From Fontibacter flavus (lineage in GTDB: Bacteria; Bacteroidota; Bacteroidia; Cytophagales; Cyclobacteriaceae), in assembly GCF_042432905.1 (NCBI RefSeq), contig NZ_JBHLWI010000030.1, positions 1-64,000 on the forward strand: DNA of 64,000 bases, in the 5' to 3' direction. A program made the position numbers and the translations under genes. Below the pieces are notes generated by a model that was given only the letters and a program-made list of their open reading frames with translations, searched no databases and was not told where the DNA came from. Shown piece by piece: positions 62,311 to 64,000 of the stretch (position 1 is the stretch's first letter; every line of letters begins with the position of its first letter).

Positions 62311-64000
62311 TTAATTTTTTAATGAACCCTCAATGATTCCTTTGAAATGAGTCACAAACTCCTCAGGAGTCAATGAACCAAAATCACCTTCTCCATGCTT
62401 CCTTACGGATACTTTTCCTTCAGCCTGTTCCTTTTCACCCACAATCAACATAAATGGAACCTTCTTGACTTCAGCATCACGGATTTTTCTGCCAATTTTT
62501 TCATCCCTATTGTCGATGGCACCTACAATATCATGCTCTTCCAATAAGGTCTTGATTTCTTCAGCATACTCGATGTATTTTTCTGAAATAGGAAGGATGG
62601 TTACCTGGTCTGGAGACAACCATAATGGGAAGTTACCGGCGCAATGCTCTATCAGAACTGCCACAAATCTCTCCAAGGACCCAAATGGTGCCCTGTGAAT
62701 CATGACAGGACGGTGCTTCTGGTTATCAGATCCTATATATTCCAATTGAAAACGCTCAGGCAGGTTATAATCCACCTGTATGGTTCCCAATTGCCACTTT
62801 CTTCCTAAGGCGTCCTTCACCATAAAGTCCAGCTTTGGACCATAAAAAGCTGCTTCTCCCAATTCTGTCACAGTCTGAAGTCCTCTTTCAGCAGCTGCTT
62901 CAATAATGGCAGATTCGGCTTTGTTCCAGCCTTCATCAGATCCAATGTACTTTTCTTTATTTTCCGGATCTCTTAAAGAAACTTGAGCGGTATAATCATC
63001 AAAACCCAATGCCTTAAATACATACAATACCAAGTCTATTACCTTGATAAATTCTTCCTTGACCTGATCCGGTCTGCAGAAAATATGGGCGTCATCCTGG
63101 GTGAACCCCCTCACCCTGGTCAGGCCATGGAGTTCCCCACTTTGCTCATATCTATATACAGTTCCGAATTCAGCATAGCGAATCGGTAAGTCTTTGTAGG
63201 ATCTTGGTTTATGTTTATATATCTCACAGTGATGAGGGCAGTTCATCGGCTTTAGCAAAAACTCTTCACCTTCATTTGGAGTAGCTATTGGCTGGAAAGA
63301 ATCTTTGCCATACTTCTCATAGTGCCCTGAAGTCTCATACAATGCCTTATGCCCAATATGTGGAGTGACTACCTGCTGATACCCGGATTTATCCTGGGCA
63401 CGCTTCATGAAATTCACCAATCGTTCCCGTAAAAGTGTACCTTTTGGCAACCATAACGGTAAACCCATACCTACTTTTTCAGAAAACGTAAACAGTTCTA
63501 ATTCCCTACCCAGTTTTCTATGATCACGTTTTTTCGCCTCCTCCAACATATGCAGGTATTCCTGTAATTCTTTCGCCTTTGGAAAAGTGATGCCATAGAT
63601 TCGGGTAAGCATTTTATTTTTCTCATCCCCTCTCCAATAAGCACCTGCAATGTTCAATAACTTCGCTGCTTTTATAAATCCAGTATTTGGTATATGCGGT
63701 CCACGGCAAAGGTCAACGAAATTTCCCTGCTCATAAAATGTGATGGTACCGTCCTCCAATCCATCCAAAAGGTCTAACTTATATTCATCACCTTTCTCCT
63801 TGAAGTAGGCAACAGCATCTTTTTTGGAAACATCTTTGCGGATGTAGTCATTTTTTTGCTTGGCCAATTCCATCATTTTGGCCTCTATCTTCTCAAGCTC
63901 GGCACCATCCAAAGATTTGTCACCAAAATCCACATCATAATAAAAGCCGTTTTCAATTGGAGGCCCGATCCCGAATTTGATTCCTGGATAAAGCTCTTCC
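62311..64000 (-). CDS. thrS: Threonyl-tRNA synthetase (5' end beyond the window)
   Basis: Charges tRNA-Thr. The frame is open to the right edge: upstream of the Met at 63933 it continues as EELYPGIKFGIGPPIENGFY, part of the editing domain, so the true start lies outside. Visible are the end of the editing domain with FVDLCRGPHIPNTG, the class II core (FLLKPMNCPHHCEIYKHKPR, RYEQSGELHGLTRVRGFTQD with the zinc and ATP residues, PVMIHRAPFGSLERFVAVLI motif 3) and the anticodon-binding domain (about the last 110 residues). About 560 of an expected 645 residues are present. It leads the infC-rpmI-rplT operon. Confidence 0.97.
   Translation of the reverse strand, partial: EELYPGIKFGIGPPIENGFYYDVDFGDKSLDGAELEKIEAKMMELAKQKNDYIRKDVSKKDAVAYFKEKGDEYKLDLLDGLEDGTITFYEQGNFVDLCRGPHIPNTGFIKAAKLLNIAGAYWRGDEKNKMLTRIYGITFPKAKELQEYLHMLEEAKKRDHRKLGRELELFTFSEKVGMGLPLWLPKGTLLRERLVNFMKRAQDKSGYQQVVTPHIGHKALYETSGHYEKYGKDSFQPIATPNEGEEFLLKPMNCPHHCEIYKHKPRSYKDLPIRYAEFGTVYRYEQSGELHGLTRVRGFTQDDAHIFCRPDQVKEEFIKVIDLVLYVFKALGFDDYTAQVSLRDPENKEKYIGSDEGWNKAESAIIEAAAERGLQTVTELGEAAFYGPKLDFMVKDALGRKWQLGTIQVDYNLPERFQLEYIGSDNQKHRPVMIHRAPFGSLERFVAVLIEHCAGNFPLWLSPDQVTILPISEKYIEYAEEIKTLLEEHDIVGAIDNRDEKIGRKIRDAEVKKVPFMLIVGEKEQAEGKVSVRKHGEGDFGSLTPEEFVTHFKGIIEGSLKN

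Overview
The window looks like an ordinary chromosomal segment of a Bacteroidota bacterium, most likely order Cytophagales, family Cyclobacteriaceae (Algoriphagus/Belliella/Cecembia-like). The grounds are gene content (BshB1 of bacillithiol synthesis, a primary sigma factor without region 1.1, DUF1684, DUF1080, GH95/GH20 glycosidases, a Tat-exported Gfo/Idh/MocA enzyme, MG2-plug and AsmA proteins), promoters of the TTG-N19/20-TAnnTTTG type, AT-rich DNA and scarce Shine-Dalgarno sites. The genus is inference.

Layout. 0-1.1 kb: a toxin-antitoxin pair whose PIN toxin is broken by an amber codon. 1.2-6.0 kb: glycogen branching enzyme, glycerate kinase and an alanine-type Na+ symporter, all on the minus strand. 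6.1-13.5 kb: glycan use (GH95 fucosidase, a medium-chain dehydrogenase, GH20 hexosaminidase, Tat-exported oxidoreductase). 13.5-19.1 kb: a TetR-ABC-HlyD-TolC export operon whose ATPase domain has lost nearly every catalytic residue. 19.4-29.3 kb: M28 peptidase, hydrolase, DUF1684, DUF1080, ABC-F factor, a heptad-repeat element, SSS symporter, rRNA methyltransferase and a small membrane protein. 29.3-46.9 kb: AsmA, DinB, phosphofructokinase, NYN-LOTUS protein, MnmA, a pseudouridine synthase, a second M28 peptidase, MG2-plug protein, BASS transporter, a translationally coupled MBL/patatin/acyltransferase operon and accA. 47.1-48.0 kb: a tRNA-Asp/tRNA-Thr cluster with tRNA-derived relics. 48.1-60.1 kb: housekeeping genes (DUF349, YqgE, pdxH, bshB1, M23/LysM, trxB, rpoD, pnp, rpsO, LptF/G, START-like). 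60.1-60.8 kb: tRNA-Met with a duplicated GIY-YIG nuclease gene. 61.0-64.0 kb: the rplT-rpmI-infC-thrS operon, with thrS running off the right edge.

The most unusual signal is shared by two tRNA loci 13 kb apart. In each, an intact tRNA is followed by its hairpin terminator and then, 10-20 nt later on the same strand, by a small GIY-YIG nuclease gene. Each locus also carries degenerate partial tRNA copies in which a tRNA arm is replaced by a short palindrome of the form TCCCG...CGGGA. At the tRNA-Met locus the tRNA-end/terminator/nuclease block is duplicated in tandem and the second nuclease is truncated. At the tRNA-Asp locus there are two intact tRNAs and three 82-nt tRNA-derived units spaced exactly 82 nt apart. 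I read this as traces of a small tRNA-associated nuclease element, but mobility is inference. The other strong oddity is the degenerate ATPase in the otherwise intact export operon.
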